Shown: positions 17,602-27,239, counted from the first letter of the stretch. The stretch is 64,000 bases of DNA from Candidatus Kapaibacterium sp. (GCA_025455065.1 JALONG010000012.1:62001-126000); one strand, 5' to 3'. Translations and numbers: made by a program. Notes: generated by a model from the sequence alone, not told the origin.

Positions 17602-18465
17602 TTAACCCAAATACGCGCGTAGTGCCTTTGAACGCGAGGCATGACGCAAACGGCGAATTGCTTTTTCCTTGATTTGACGCACCCGCTCACGGGTAAGATT
17701 AAAGCGCTCACCGATTTCTTCCAGCGTCAAAGAATGTTCATTATCCAAGCCAAAATAAAGACGCACAACTTCCGCTTCGCGCTCCGAAAGCGTCGAAAGC
17801 GCACGACGCACTTCCACGCGGAGTGATTCTGCCATAAGACCATGGTCCGGCGGCGGTTGCTGCTCATTGGGCAGAACGTCCAATAGGCGGTTATCCTCGC
17901 CGTCGTTGAAGGGTGCATCTACCGACAAATGACGACCGGAAATTTTAATCGTGTCGGTCACTTCGCTCATGCTCATATCAAGCTGCTCGGCGAGTTCGGC
18001 GCTCGTGGGTTCGCGCTCATATGCTTGCTCCAACTCGCTGTATTTTTTACCGATTTTGTTGAGCGCACCAACACGGTTGAGCGGCAGACGAACAATACGT
18101 GATTGCTCCGCCAATGCCTGCAAGATAGATTGACGAATCCACCAGACGGCATACGAAATGAACTTAAACCCGCGTGTTTCGTCGAAGCGCTTTGCGGCTT
18201 TAATCAAGCCCAAATTGCCTTCGTTGATAAGGTCACCAAGCGACAGACCTTGATTTTGATATTGCTTTGCCACCGACACCACGAAACGAAGATTTGCTTT
18301 TGTCAGGCGCTCCATAGCTCGCTGACCTTCTTCGCCGCCTTTTTTGATTTGTTTTGCAATTTCGATTTCCTCGTCACCAGTCAAAAGTTCAACGCGCCCG
18401 ATTTCTTGCAAATATTTGTCGAGCGACTGACTTTCGCGGTTTGTGTATTGTTTTGTTATGCGCAT
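17602..18465 (-). CDS. rpoD: Primary sigma factor RpoD/SigA, short Bacteroidota type
   Basis: 287 aa. It directs RNA polymerase to housekeeping promoters. Region 1.2 ([20 protein letters not shown]), region 2 ([45 protein letters not shown], broken here only by description), WWIRQSI, region 3 and region 4 ([21 protein letters not shown]) are all present. Region 1.1 and the non-conserved insert are absent, which is the normal form of the Bacteroidota/Chlorobiota primary sigma factor. That in turn supports the taxonomic reading of the window. Confidence 0.96.
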   Translation of the reverse strand: MRITKQYTNRESQSLDKYLQEIGRVELLTGDEEIEIAKQIKKGGEEGQRAMERLTKANLRFVVSVAKQYQNQGLSLGDLINEGNLGLIKAAKRFDETRGFKFISYAVWWIRQSILQALAEQSRIVRLPLNRVGALNKIGKKYSELEQAYEREPTSAELAEQLDMSMSEVTDTIKISGRHLSVDAPFNDGEDNRLLDVLPNEQQPPPDHGLMAESLRVEVRRALSTLSEREAEVVRLYFGLDNEHSLTLEEIGERFNLTRERVRQIKEKAIRRLRHASRSKALRAYLG

Positions 18466-18550
18466 AACAGTTGAAAACGTCTAAAATATGTTGTATGCTT
18501 GGGGTAGCGGAAAAGAGTACAATGCGTTGTAATAGGTACAATCACTTGAC

Positions 18551-18581
18551 ATTATACGTGATAATCACCAATGAGGTTCAA
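18551..18581 (-). promoter_or_regulatory. Candidate rpoD promoter
   Basis: On the minus strand TTGAAC (18581-18576) is followed after 19 bases by TATAAT (18556-18551), about 85 bases before the rpoD ATG. The spacing is slightly long, and Bacteroidota promoters often differ from this consensus, so support is moderate. Confidence 0.35.
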
Positions 18582-18778
18582 ACCAAGAAGGTTTAATTTC
18601 CCTAAACATTCAGAGCAAGAAGTCTGAAAAGACAAACTTTAAAACTACGGATTTCAAAGAATTGTACCAAAGATTTTTTTGCACTCTTTGTTCTTTCTTG
18701 TATAAACGTCTGACGGGGAGTTTTATTGGAAGCAACAACACAGCATGGCAAACAACGCAAGAAAGACAGCGTAATAAC

Positions 18779-18814
18779 AAACGCCCGCTTATCAGCAGTG
18801 ATAAACAGGCGTTT
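18779..18814 (-). terminator. Hairpin downstream of TPR gene
   Basis: Nested arms AAACGCC/GGCGTTT and TTATCA/TGATAA form a stem 57 bases past the TPR gene stop on the minus strand. The following T tract is interrupted (TTTGTTATT). Confidence 0.5.
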
Positions 18815-18870
18815 AGTGAGGGCAAACGAGTTTTGTTAGAAGCGCACCGTATTGGCGGCATTTACTCTTT

Positions 18871-21615
18871 TTACTCTTTTGGTGTTTCAGAAAATTTGTG
18901 GCTCAGATATTTCTTGATTTCTTGAATGGTTCTAAAGCCCTGCAACCACGGAGACGGCGTACTTTGAGAAGGCGCAACCAGTTGCGGGGATTCCGTGATA
19001 CTATGTTGCGATAACCGTCGGTCAATATCTTGTTGCGTTTGTTCTATCGGCGTATTCAAAACACTCCATCTAATGGCTTCATCGTATTCATTTTTGCTCA
19101 TCATTGCCGAGGAAAGTTTACTCTGATTACTGCTTGGTCTTGAAACATTAACACAGATGATATGTAGCTTTTTGACCAATTCTTCCAGAGTATTGTCTCC
19201 TTCTTTTTGGACTACTGCATAGAGCAAATGAATGTCACAGAAAAAAGGCAGGCTTTTATCTGTTATGTTCTGCAACGAACAAGCATCGGTAAATTGTTTG
19301 TATGACTCGCTACCAAGCGCGATAGTATTGCCGCTAGCTGAAATTCGTTCCGATACGAAGCGTTGTTCAATCACTTTGACCAAGGTCATTATCGCCTGTC
19401 GGCGCTCAGTCTGTGTCTCCATTGCTGTTCGAGCATATTTTGGGATGTATCCCACGCACTTCTCTTCCAGCGTTGAATCTGCCTTCGGATGTCCCATTTG
19501 TGCTGCTAATGACCAATCATCACAAGAGGCTTGAAACAGTTTCATATTGTAGTTGGCTGCTCCTCGGCAAAAGACCGCTTGCGCACTTGTCGGAACAACA
19601 CGCAAAGCGGCAGTGAAATCATTCTTTGCGTCCAAGAATTGCTGCATTTCAAAATTGACCATGCCGCGACGGAAATAGGCTTCATACGATTCATTCAAAG
19701 CAAGGGAACGAGTATAATCACGCTGTGCCTCCGGCAAATGCTTCATTACTTTGTTCAGATTACCCCGCACCGTAAAGAGCGCCGCCGATTGCAGCAAAAG
19801 CAAGATACTATCTGCTTTTTGTAAAGCGGATTGATATGCCTGTTTTTTGACAAGCCGTTGAATTTCCTTCGGACAATCACTCGTGCGAAATTCTTCCGGC
19901 AAAGTAGAATCGGCGATAACCGCGTCGGAACTATCAACAACATCCGTGTCAAGACTCCGAATCGCTAATGAAATCTCGTTTGAGTCTGTATGAACTTTAT
20001 ATTCATCACGGAAATATCGGATTGCTTGATCAATAACTCTCAATGCTTCCTGATTCCTGATTCGGGGTGCTTGTTTAAGTGATTGTTCATTTTGCACTTG
20101 ATTGATATTCCGCACCATTGTCTGGCGCATTTTCTTACTTTGCAAATCTTGAATTTTCTCCGTGCCGCCGCCATTCTGTACTTCTTTTGCTATGAGTTGG
20201 TCGTAATCACGCCCATCATCACGCAAAGCGGGGTTATTATCTTGCTGCGGGGATTTCTGCTGACCGGAATTTTGGAAGGCAAGTGAAATAACGCTTTGGT
20301 GAAGGTTTTTGCAATACACCATGAAAATCCCGTCTTGTTGCTCGTGTGCAAATCGAAACAGATAATGGATGTTGCAGACAAGCGCACTACCCTTACGGTT
20401 TAGAGCCGAGGCCGTTCCACATTCTGCGCCTAATTGACTATAGGAATTGGAATCAAGGCGTATTTTGTTGATATTCGTCGGCACGTGTTCCAAGCTCAAG
20501 ATTTTTTCGACCTCTCTCATTCTACGGAATATATCGGATACTTTTTTCTTCTCCTCGTTGATTGCCGTGCGGACATAGCTGGGGACATAGCCTATACAGC
20601 TCACACTCATCACCGAATCTGCTTTCGGATGTCCCATTTGTGCGGCGAATGACCAATCATCACAAGCCTCTTCAAAACGCTTCATGGCGTATGACGAGGC
20701 AGCCCGCAAAAATACAGCCTGACTATCGCGTGGCTTTATGCTGAGCGCAGTGTTAAAATCTTTCCACGCTTCTTGCGGTTTGTTATTATCCAAAAGCAAG
20801 CTCCCACGCGCCATGAAAAGCGCCCCGTCAGGCTCAATAGCAAGTGATTCTTCGTAATCATCAATCGCTGCCAGAGTGTTTTTTAAGAGCAGTTGCATAT
20901 GACCGCGCAAGGCGTAATTTCGCGCTGTTTGAGCAGAATTGACCAAACTGTCTGCAATCACCAAAGCGGCTTTGAATCTACGTTCTGAAAGTGCTTTTGC
21001 CAGATTTTGGGGCAGAGCTATTCCCCGAACAATCTCCGGCAATAATGAGTCCGCAGTAGCGCTATGCTGTACTTCAGCCTCCACCAATGCTGCGGTTGTC
21101 GAGTTGGACGGTAGAGCAGTATTCGACAAAAACTCGCTTCTGGTGCGTTTCAGCACACTCCCTTTTGTAGGCTTTGCGGCTAATTGCCTTGCCGCGAATT
21201 TGGTATTTGCTGCTTGCGCACGTTGGTTTTCCGATTCCGGACGGATGCTTGGCGCGTCGGTGCGAGACGACACAACAGCATTGGATCGCTCTGTTATTAC
21301 TTTTTCGCGCTTGAGCAAAAAATATCCGGCACTTGCAAGAGCCAAAAGACCAATAGCTACAATGGCACTTTTTACAGCAACGGACACAGTAGCTGTTTGA
21401 TGCAAAACCGCATGAGAGGCAGACAGCGATGCTGATGAAGACAGAGAAGAAGCCGCTTCTACGGCATGAGAAGAGGAAGGATGTTCGCCGACTTGCTGCA
21501 TCATTTCCATATCTGCTCGCTCCATCGCGGCATTGAGTATATTCTGCAACTGCTCTTCGGACGAAGGCGGCTGCTCGGTTTGAAGCATTTGAAAATATTC
21601 TTGAAGATTCGGCAT
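18871..21615 (-). CDS. Membrane TPR protein with internal duplication, partner of ECF sigma factor
   Basis: 914 aa. The N-terminal ~90 residues are cytoplasmic and Ser/Ala-rich. A single TM follows (VKSAIVAIGLLALASAGYFLL, ~106-126), with the rest presumably periplasmic. Two ~255-residue copies (coding ~20270-21045 and ~19140-19905) each hold about three TPR units ending in CDDWS.AAQMGHPKADS. Each then has an unassigned block with the signature C.GY.P.Y.RTA and a later C.IH.L..... . The gene follows an ECF sigma gene by 35 bp, so the cytoplasmic N-terminus may act as an anti-sigma element and the TPR part as sensor; this is inferred from position. ATG 21615 is preferred over TTG 21630. Confidence 0.8.
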   Translation of the reverse strand: MPNLQEYFQMLQTEQPPSSEEQLQNILNAAMERADMEMMQQVGEHPSSSHAVEAASSLSSSASLSASHAVLHQTATVSVAVKSAIVAIGLLALASAGYFLLKREKVITERSNAVVSSRTDAPSIRPESENQRAQAANTKFAARQLAAKPTKGSVLKRTRSEFLSNTALPSNSTTAALVEAEVQHSATADSLLPEIVRGIALPQNLAKALSERRFKAALVIADSLVNSAQTARNYALRGHMQLLLKNTLAAIDDYEESLAIEPDGALFMARGSLLLDNNKPQEAWKDFNTALSIKPRDSQAVFLRAASSYAMKRFEEACDDWSFAAQMGHPKADSVMSVSCIGYVPSYVRTAINEEKKKVSDIFRRMREVEKILSLEHVPTNINKIRLDSNSYSQLGAECGTASALNRKGSALVCNIHYLFRFAHEQQDGIFMVYCKNLHQSVISLAFQNSGQQKSPQQDNNPALRDDGRDYDQLIAKEVQNGGGTEKIQDLQSKKMRQTMVRNINQVQNEQSLKQAPRIRNQEALRVIDQAIRYFRDEYKVHTDSNEISLAIRSLDTDVVDSSDAVIADSTLPEEFRTSDCPKEIQRLVKKQAYQSALQKADSILLLLQSAALFTVRGNLNKVMKHLPEAQRDYTRSLALNESYEAYFRRGMVNFEMQQFLDAKNDFTAALRVVPTSAQAVFCRGAANYNMKLFQASCDDWSLAAQMGHPKADSTLEEKCVGYIPKYARTAMETQTERRQAIMTLVKVIEQRFVSERISASGNTIALGSESYKQFTDACSLQNITDKSLPFFCDIHLLYAVVQKEGDNTLEELVKKLHIICVNVSRPSSNQSKLSSAMMSKNEYDEAIRWSVLNTPIEQTQQDIDRRLSQHSITESPQLVAPSQSTPSPWLQGFRTIQEIKKYLSHKFSETPKE

Positions 21616-21650
21616 AATCTTTCTCAACAAAGTCGGTAAATGTGGTAGTT

Positions 21651-22175
21651 TTATTCAGGAAGAGCTTCTGCGCCAAGTATTTGCGCGAGTTTTTCACGCC
21701 CTCGTTTTAATCGTTGCTTCACGGCAGAAAGAGAATCACTCTGCATTTCCTGAATTTCGGCGAGGGAAAAACCATACACCTCAAACAGCAGAATTGCTTC
21801 TTTTTGCTTTGCCGGAAGCCGCTCCAGCGCCTCATGCAGGAAGGAAACATCAGCTTTTTGGTCAGGTAACGAGTTGTAATCTTCAAATCCCTCATCATGG
21901 TCATCCGTCAGTTGTTCCATGCGTTTATTCTTTTGGAGCGTTTCGTAAAATTCACGTCTGGCAATAGTAAAGAGCCACGATTTCGCAGCATTGGGTTCTC
22001 GGAGCGCATCAAAATTTCGATAGGCTCTGTAGAACGTTTCTGCCAAAATATCGTTGGTTACTTCCGCATCACGTGTCATTGAGTGGATAAAGCGCTGTAA
22101 ATCTGCCATGTATGGTTTGATGACAGACTCGAAACGTTTATGCCGCTCATGAATGGTTGAATCGTGCATGGACAC
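21651..22175 (-). CDS. ECF-type sigma-70 factor
   Basis: 174 aa. Region 2 (LQRFIHSMTRDAEVTNDILAETF and SWLFTIARREFYE) and region 4 (LERLPAKQKEAILLFEVYGFSLAEIQ and SLSAVKQRLKRGREKL) are clear, with no extra domain. Such factors switch on a small regulon, often including their own operon, when a membrane anti-sigma factor releases them. The next gene encodes a single-pass TPR protein, the likely regulator. The start may be the first ATG or the ATG two codons later (MHDSTIH). Confidence 0.93.
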   Translation of the reverse strand: MSMHDSTIHERHKRFESVIKPYMADLQRFIHSMTRDAEVTNDILAETFYRAYRNFDALREPNAAKSWLFTIARREFYETLQKNKRMEQLTDDHDEGFEDYNSLPDQKADVSFLHEALERLPAKQKEAILLFEVYGFSLAEIQEMQSDSLSAVKQRLKRGREKLAQILGAEALPE

Positions 22176-22495
22176 TGAAAAAACATGAAAAAAGGCTCTT
22201 CAACAACAAAACTCTTCGACAAATACAAGGACGAATTTCTCAAGAACACGTATAAATAAGCGTAGGCAAATTGCCTCCGAACTTGATACACAAAGGAGAG
22301 CGTTCTACCCTCAAAAAAGTTACATTTGGCTTGGAAAATCCGCACAACAGCATGACACAAAGACACTTATCGCCATAAAAAAAACACCAAAGGCTGCACA
22401 ACGCTTGAAAACAAGCAACTGTACAGCCTTTGATGTTCTGGAAGGAGTTGTATTGAGACGCGAAAAATTCCGAAGAGGTATGTGTTTTTTAGCGA
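22176..22495. other. Gene-free region upstream of the ECF sigma gene
   Basis: About 320 bp with the presumed promoter of the sigma-TPR pair and, at its far end, the terminator of the DUF2807 gene. No coding frame is credible. Confidence 0.6.
22377..22432 (-). terminator. Strong intrinsic terminator of DUF2807 gene
   Basis: On the minus strand, CAAAGGCTGTACA pairs with TGTGCAGCCTTTG (13-base arms with one G-T) around an inner CTTG...CAAG stem, followed by eight T residues (22384-22377). It lies ~65 bases after the gene end. Confidence 0.8.
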
Positions 22496-23230
22496 TTATT
22501 CGCCTTTTTTCGAGACGCTGCCTGCGCCGGAGACTTCTTTGCTGACGCGCCCCGGATTGCCGTAATAGCGCACATCGCCTGCACCGGAGACGCTCACGCG
22601 AAGTTCTTCGCTCACGCGCACTTCCACATCACCTGCGCCGGAAACGTCTATTTTTGCGGTTTTTGTGGCAAGGTCGCGGGATTTAATTTCCGCAGCACCG
22701 CTTGTTTCTACGTCAAGAATATCCGCCATCCCACTGAGAAGTACATTCCCGGCACCGCTTGTTTCCACAAAAAGTTTTTTTGTGCGCACGTCTGCTTTCA
22801 CGGAACCAGCACCGCTTGTTTCTATGCGGAGTTCGGGCGATTGAACGTCGTGCAGCACCAAATCACTCGCACCGGAACTTTGCACATCTTCCAGCGTTTT
22901 TGTGGTAATGCGCAGACGCAATTTGACTTTGGGCGAGATATTTTGCTTTGTTTCGATGTAGAGCGTATTGCCGCGCACGGTGGTTGCAATATCTTCGAGC
23001 AGGTTATCGTCCGCCGTGAGTTCCAATCCAGCTTCTTTGCCGCACGTAACGTCCACATCGAAAGCGCCACCTACATCAATGCGGGTGAACTCGCTGATAT
23101 TGCGTGTTTCCGAGCGTTCAACGCCGCTTCCGCGCTTGCCCCAGCCCCACCAGCCGTCATTGTTACTTTTGAAAGCATACAGTATTACGCCCGAAATGAG
23201 CAGTCCGAAAAACAGTATTCTGCGAATCAT
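22496..23230 (-). CDS. Secreted GIN-domain (DUF2807) protein
   Basis: 244 aa with an N-terminal signal or anchor (IRRILFFGLLISGVILYAF). The body is a DUF2807 beta-helix made of repeated strands with the recurring tetrad SGAG/SGAA (VQSSGAS, ETSGAGSV, ETSGAGNV, ETSGAAEI, DVSGAGDV, SVSGAGDV, EVSGAGSV), which is diagnostic. Family members are periplasmic or outer-membrane-associated proteins, called putative autotransporter adhesin heads in databases, but function is unproven. It stands alone, with its own terminator. Confidence 0.9.
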   Translation of the reverse strand: MIRRILFFGLLISGVILYAFKSNNDGWWGWGKRGSGVERSETRNISEFTRIDVGGAFDVDVTCGKEAGLELTADDNLLEDIATTVRGNTLYIETKQNISPKVKLRLRITTKTLEDVQSSGASDLVLHDVQSPELRIETSGAGSVKADVRTKKLFVETSGAGNVLLSGMADILDVETSGAAEIKSRDLATKTAKIDVSGAGDVEVRVSEELRVSVSGAGDVRYYGNPGRVSKEVSGAGSVSKKGE

Positions 23231-23555
23231 ATTCCACCTCGTTTATCAAAAAAATGTATCAAAAAGGTTGTCAAGAATGAATCAAGAAATGACTATCAAT
23301 TTTTTTCTCATTACGCTTTGGTCTCGGAAAAGTTTCACACTCAACACGAAAGTTTTCGTAGAGCAAAAACACAGGAGAAAAATAATTCGCAGAAATGCAG
23401 AATTATCCTTGTAAAGCGTCGGATAAATCGTAACTTTGCAATGTTCTTATTGTTTTTGCGCGGCAGTAAGCACCGTCAGGCTTCATTGGTAGCTAGTTTT
23501 CAGAAGTTTTGATGCGATTTTTCTCGATTTTCCGCGCTGTTTGAGGTTTTTTTGT
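23231..23555. other. Divergent intergenic region
   Basis: 325 bp between the divergent DUF2807 and RRM genes. It is AT-rich near both starts and must hold two promoters. No gene or clear repeat was seen. GAGG at 23543-23546 is a plausible ribosome site for the RRM gene. Confidence 0.5.
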
Positions 23556-23903
23556 ATGAATATCTACGTAGGCAACCTGCCTTACAGCACCGATACGGAG
23601 CAACTCCGTTCCATGTTTGAACCGTATGGCACGGTTGATTCATCGTCCGTCGTGATGGACAAGTTCACCGGTCGTTCACGCGGCTTCGGCTTTGTTGAAA
23701 TGAACAACGAAGATGAAGCAAAAGCGGCAACCGACGCAATGAACGGTATGCAAATCAACGGACGTGCCTTGGTAGTAAACGAAGCTCGTCCCCGCGAAGA
23801 GCGTCCGCGTCGTGATTTCCGTCCGCGCGGCAATAGTGGTGGTGGTGGTGGTCCTCGTGGTGGCGGTTTCCGTCAGCGTGAAGGTCAGGGTGAGCGCTTC
23901 TAA
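23556..23903 (+). CDS. RRM RNA-binding protein with Arg/Gly tail
   Basis: 115 aa. A single RRM covers residues 1-80: RNP2 is IYVGNL and RNP1 is RGFGFVEM. A basic RPREERPRRD linker and a Gly/Arg-rich tail (GGGGGPRGGGFRQ) follow. Such small RRM proteins are common in Bacteroidota and cyanobacteria and are often cold-inducible RNA chaperones. ATG 23556 gives the usual MNIYVGNL opening. Strand and context: single gene with its own terminator at 24069. Binding of single-stranded RNA follows from the intact aromatic RNP residues; targets are unknown. Confidence 0.93.
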   Translation: MNIYVGNLPYSTDTEQLRSMFEPYGTVDSSSVVMDKFTGRSRGFGFVEMNNEDEAKAATDAMNGMQINGRALVVNEARPREERPRRDFRPRGNSGGGGGPRGGGFRQREGQGERF

Positions 23904-24068
23904 TTTCTGTGCTTCGGCACAGTTATTTGGAAGCATTGACCTGAGGTTATGCTGAAAATTCGACGGAAAGATTTCAGTTGTAGATTCTTCACAGTGCGCC
24001 CGGTATTCCTTGGTTTTTCTGTATCTCTGCATCTTGAGGGTGTCTTGTCGTTTTCCAGCCGACTTTGC

Positions 24069-24106
24069 AAAAGCGCATGGTTACTTACTTGTAGCCATGC
24101 GCTTTT
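24069..24106 (+). terminator. Terminator downstream of RRM gene
   Basis: Arms AAAAGCGCATGG (24069-24080) and CCATGCGCTTTT (24095-24106) are perfect inverted repeats followed by CCTTT. They lie 166 bases after the stop. Nothing else was recognised in the 335-bp gap 23904-24238. Confidence 0.7.
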
Positions 24107-24238
24107 CCTTTGAACAAATAGTTGATATATCAACATTATCAAATCGTAACCTTGCCAAATGAAACAAGTGTGCGAATTTTGCGTAACCAAACTCACACAA
24201 GGTAAGTTTTACAGACGTTTCACTTTAGGATATACCCA

Positions 24239-25036
24239 ATGTCTTCCAATATCGAACTTCTCGAAGTTCCCACTGCAACAAGCGCAACACGAACAAGCGC
24301 TGCAACAGCGACAATTCCTGCGTCTCGCTACGGAGCAAGCGAACTCAAACAATTTATCCCCCAAGCAACTTTTCGCGGCTTCACTGCTGCTATCGTCAGT
24401 GCTTCGCTGCTCTTGGGCGGCTATGCAGGATTCCTCGCAAGCTCTTCAATGAGCAAAGCAAAAGGTCCGGCTATCAACAAAATGCGCCTTACACAACTTC
24501 CTCCGCCACCCGCACAAAATGAGGCTCCGCCGCCACCGCCCACAACAGCACCCGGTCCTGCCGCACGTGCAGGTACGCCTGTGCCTGTGCCGGATGCGCT
24601 CATCGCACCCGACGTAAAAGATTTCGCTAATGTGGATGAAATCTCGCGTGCAAGCACCGTTGGCGGAAGCGGCGAAGATTCGGGATATTTGGGCTTGGCA
24701 TCGGACGTTACCGAAGAAGTCCGCGATGGCGAACCTGATGCCTACGAATTTATGGCGGTAGATAAAGAACCCTACATTGACCTCGCAGAACTGCAAAAAA
24801 GGGTTGTTTATCCTGATATTGCTCGCCGTGCCGGCATTGAAGGTACGGTCAATATCCGCGTATTGATTGACAAAAAAGGCAATCCGAAAAAGTATATCAT
24901 CGAAAGCACGGATTCTGATTTGCTCAATAAAGCAGCGATTGATGCTGTGATGGCATCCCGCTTCACACCGGCTATTCAAGGCACAACGCCGCTTGATTGT
25001 TGGGTGAGCATCCCGATGAACTTCCGCATGAAATAA
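24239..25036 (+). CDS. TonB-family energy transducer
   Basis: 265 aa. A cytoplasmic N-terminus, one TM (~43-62, FTAAIVSASLLLGGYAGFL), a Pro-rich periplasmic spacer (PPPPAQNEAPPPPPTT) and a C-terminal TonB domain (~190-265; VVYPDIARRAGIEGTVNIRV, SRFTPAIQGTTPLDCWVSIP) are visible. It passes proton-motive energy from ExbBD to outer-membrane TonB-dependent receptors such as SusC. No exbB/exbD is adjacent, so it must work with genes elsewhere. It ends in a strong terminator shared with the convergent gene. Confidence 0.92.
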   Translation: MSSNIELLEVPTATSATRTSAATATIPASRYGASELKQFIPQATFRGFTAAIVSASLLLGGYAGFLASSSMSKAKGPAINKMRLTQLPPPPAQNEAPPPPPTTAPGPAARAGTPVPVPDALIAPDVKDFANVDEISRASTVGGSGEDSGYLGLASDVTEEVRDGEPDAYEFMAVDKEPYIDLAELQKRVVYPDIARRAGIEGTVNIRVLIDKKGNPKKYIIESTDSDLLNKAAIDAVMASRFTPAIQGTTPLDCWVSIPMNFRMK

Positions 25037-25055
25037 GCACGGAGATTGTTATGAT

Positions 25056-25099
25056 AAAGGCTCTCAACCCCTGTATTTTCTTGGGTTGAGAGCCTTTTT
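25056..25099. terminator. Bidirectional terminator between tonB and phzF-like gene
   Basis: Perfect 15-base arms AAAGGCTCTCAACCC (25056-25070) and GGGTTGAGAGCCTTT (25083-25097), flanked by T runs on both strands, lie between convergent genes. Confidence 0.88.
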
Positions 25100-25103
25100 C
25101 ACT

Positions 25104-25946
25104 TCAAACTTCAATCGTGCCTTGCAAATATGCCGCTCCATGTCCGCCCATCATCACGCGGTCACCGCGCAATTCACAAAAAAGTTGTCCACCCCGCTTG
25201 GAGACTTGCTGCGCAATGAGTGTCGTTTTGCCTAATTTTTCTGCCCAATAAGGAACTAAAGTACAATGCGCCGAACCCGTTACGGGGTCTTCAAAAACTC
25301 CCGCAAATACGGCAAAATACCGCGAGACAAAATCCACAACATCGCACTGCATGGCGCTTTGCTGATCATTGGAAAGGCTGTTCGGAACGGCAGCGCTCAC
25401 AATAATTCCATGTTCGCTGAAAAAAGTTTTATCACCACTAAAATCCGGCGTAAGATTCAGCACCTCACGCGGCGATTCCAGCACAACAAGGTAATTCATG
25501 GCGCTGCGATAGGTTTCACGTGGCGTAATGCCCAGAGCATTGATGATACTTTGTGGCGTTTCGATGCGCTCCAAACCACGCACGGGGAAATCCAGCGTAA
25601 ACAAATCCCGTCCATTCCGCACAGATTTACTCACACGCAGTTCGCCACTTTTACTTTGAAACCCTACCATTGCTTGCTTGTAGCCGAGATAGTTGTACAG
25701 CACAAAAGCGCTTGCTAAGGTCGCGTGTCCGCAAAGCGGGATTTCAATTTCGGGTGTAAACCAGCGTAAATCGTAATTCCCTTCTTCAAGCGGAACAAAA
25801 AATGCCGTTTCCGCAAGATTATTTTCTGCAGCGATATTCTGCATCACATCATCCGGCAGCCACTCCGCAAGCGGCACAACAGCAGCCGGATTCCCGCGAA
25901 AAACTTTGCTTGCAAAGGCATCAATTTGATAGATGTCCAGTTTCAT
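25104..25946 (-). CDS. PhzF family isomerase/epimerase-like protein
   Basis: 280 aa. It opens with MKLDIYQIDAFASKVFRGNPAAVV, contains the catalytic-site Glu region AAENNLAETAFF and the IPLCGHATLASAFVL motif, and ends with FAGVFEDPVTGSAHCTLVPYW. All are hallmarks of the PhzF fold (diaminopimelate-epimerase-like). The family includes phenazine-pathway PhzF, but most stand-alone members have unknown substrates. The ATG at 25946 is chosen over the longer frame to 26303, which runs through the divergent K+ channel start. Confidence 0.93.
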   Translation of the reverse strand: MKLDIYQIDAFASKVFRGNPAAVVPLAEWLPDDVMQNIAAENNLAETAFFVPLEEGNYDLRWFTPEIEIPLCGHATLASAFVLYNYLGYKQAMVGFQSKSGELRVSKSVRNGRDLFTLDFPVRGLERIETPQSIINALGITPRETYRSAMNYLVVLESPREVLNLTPDFSGDKTFFSEHGIIVSAAVPNSLSNDQQSAMQCDVVDFVSRYFAVFAGVFEDPVTGSAHCTLVPYWAEKLGKTTLIAQQVSKRGGQLFCELRGDRVMMGGHGAAYLQGTIEV

Positions 25947-26211
25947 CGTGTCATTCCAAAGTCGTTCAACAATCGTTGTATTCGCTACAAAACTATGGAT
26001 TTTCGCCAAAGCATAACAGATACAAAAAACATCTTTTTCAACATTACAGTTATGTGTTTTTCTACGCATATTGGCAAAATCTACATCAGGAGCAATCACC
26101 ATAAAGAATTGCGTGATATTCCTTTGTTTAGCATCTACGAAATTGCTATTTTCCCCTCCATCATTCAAAGTTGCTGCCGATATTCCTACTACCGTTCTCT
26201 GACGCTGCACT

Positions 26212-27228
26212 ATGACGCTTTTGCCGATTGTCGAAAAACTCGCTCGATTTATCAACGAGAAACGCCCTTTGTTTGCCTTTGTTATGCTGGCAATTATTCC
26301 CATTATCGGAACGGCAGGATATATGCTGGTCGAGGGCTGGTCAATGTTCGATGCGCTCTACATGACGACAATCACCATGACCACCATTGGCTACGGAGAA
26401 ACGCACCCTCTTTCGCATAATGGACGGATATTTACCATAGTCTTTATCATCGTTGGTGTCGGCATTGCGGCATATTCGCTTTCTATTTTGGTGGAAGCGC
26501 TTTTGCGACCGGAACTTATCAGCAACGGTATTTTGAAACGAAAATTACGCAAAATGAATCATCACTATATTATTTGCGGCTATGGTCGCTCTGGAAGCCG
26601 TATTGCGCGGGAGTTACGCAGTTTGGGCAAGCCCTTTGTTATTGTCGAACAAAATGCAAGCGTACTCAATTCTTTGAGCAACGAAGGATTTATTGCTGTT
26701 ATCGGCGATGCCACCAATGAAGAAATTTTACTGAAAGCAGGTATTGAGCGGGCGGAGGGCATTGCTATTTCACTCGACAACGACGCGGCGAATATCTTTG
26801 TAACGCTGACGGCACGCGGTCTGAACCCGGATGTGTATATCGTTGCCCGTGCCGATGAGTTCTCCTCGCAAAGCAAACTCAAACGCGCCGGCGCAGATGC
26901 CGTGCTGTCTCCGCAGGAAATAGGCGCTGTGCGGATGACGCATATGCTTTTGCAACAAAACGTCATTGATTCCTTTGAACTCGTTACACGCCGCATTGCG
27001 CTTGATGTGTCGGTGAAGGAGTTGCAAGTGGCGGATTATCCGCAGTTTATTGGTCAGACGATTGAGCAATTACGCCTCGTGCAGCGTTTTAATGTAATTG
27101 TCTTTGCCCTGAAACTCCCCGATGAAACCGTGCAGTTTCCGGCACAAGCAAAAACCGTTTTGGAGCAAGGAATGACGCTTATTTTGGCGGGTGTGAGTGA
27201 TGATATGATGCGGCTGACGATTGCGTAA
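26212..27228 (+). CDS. Two-TM potassium channel with RCK (TrkA-N) domain
   Basis: 338 aa, MthK-like in layout. TM1 (~20-40), a pore helix with the selectivity filter TMTTIGYGE, and TM2 (~70-95) are followed by an NAD/ligand-binding RCK domain starting HHYIICGYGRSGSRIARELRS (GxGxxG). A TrkA-C-like segment (~255-338) completes it. It would form a tetrameric K+-selective pore gated by ligand binding to the cytoplasmic ring. It is divergent from phzF with a 265-bp gap, and its 3' end converges on the gene at 27240. Confidence 0.93.
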   Translation: MTLLPIVEKLARFINEKRPLFAFVMLAIIPIIGTAGYMLVEGWSMFDALYMTTITMTTIGYGETHPLSHNGRIFTIVFIIVGVGIAAYSLSILVEALLRPELISNGILKRKLRKMNHHYIICGYGRSGSRIARELRSLGKPFVIVEQNASVLNSLSNEGFIAVIGDATNEEILLKAGIERAEGIAISLDNDAANIFVTLTARGLNPDVYIVARADEFSSQSKLKRAGADAVLSPQEIGAVRMTHMLLQQNVIDSFELVTRRIALDVSVKELQVADYPQFIGQTIEQLRLVQRFNVIVFALKLPDETVQFPAQAKTVLEQGMTLILAGVSDDMMRLTIA

Positions 27229-27239
27229 CATCAGCACAA

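Larger units (their letters stand above)
18466..18870. other. Gene-free region upstream of rpoD
   Basis: About 400 bp without a credible gene. It holds a candidate rpoD promoter (18551-18581) and a hairpin at 18779-18814 that may terminate the TPR gene. Nothing else was recognised. Confidence 0.6.

Noticed and set aside
18546-18566. Solitary MITE end (GACATTATACG) upstream of rpoD
   Set aside because: No matching inverted end lies within ~250 bp, and the sequence fits a -10 element on the minus strand.
25947-26303. Longer N-terminus for the PhzF-like protein
   Set aside because: It overlaps the divergent K+ channel gene and precedes the canonical PhzF opening.
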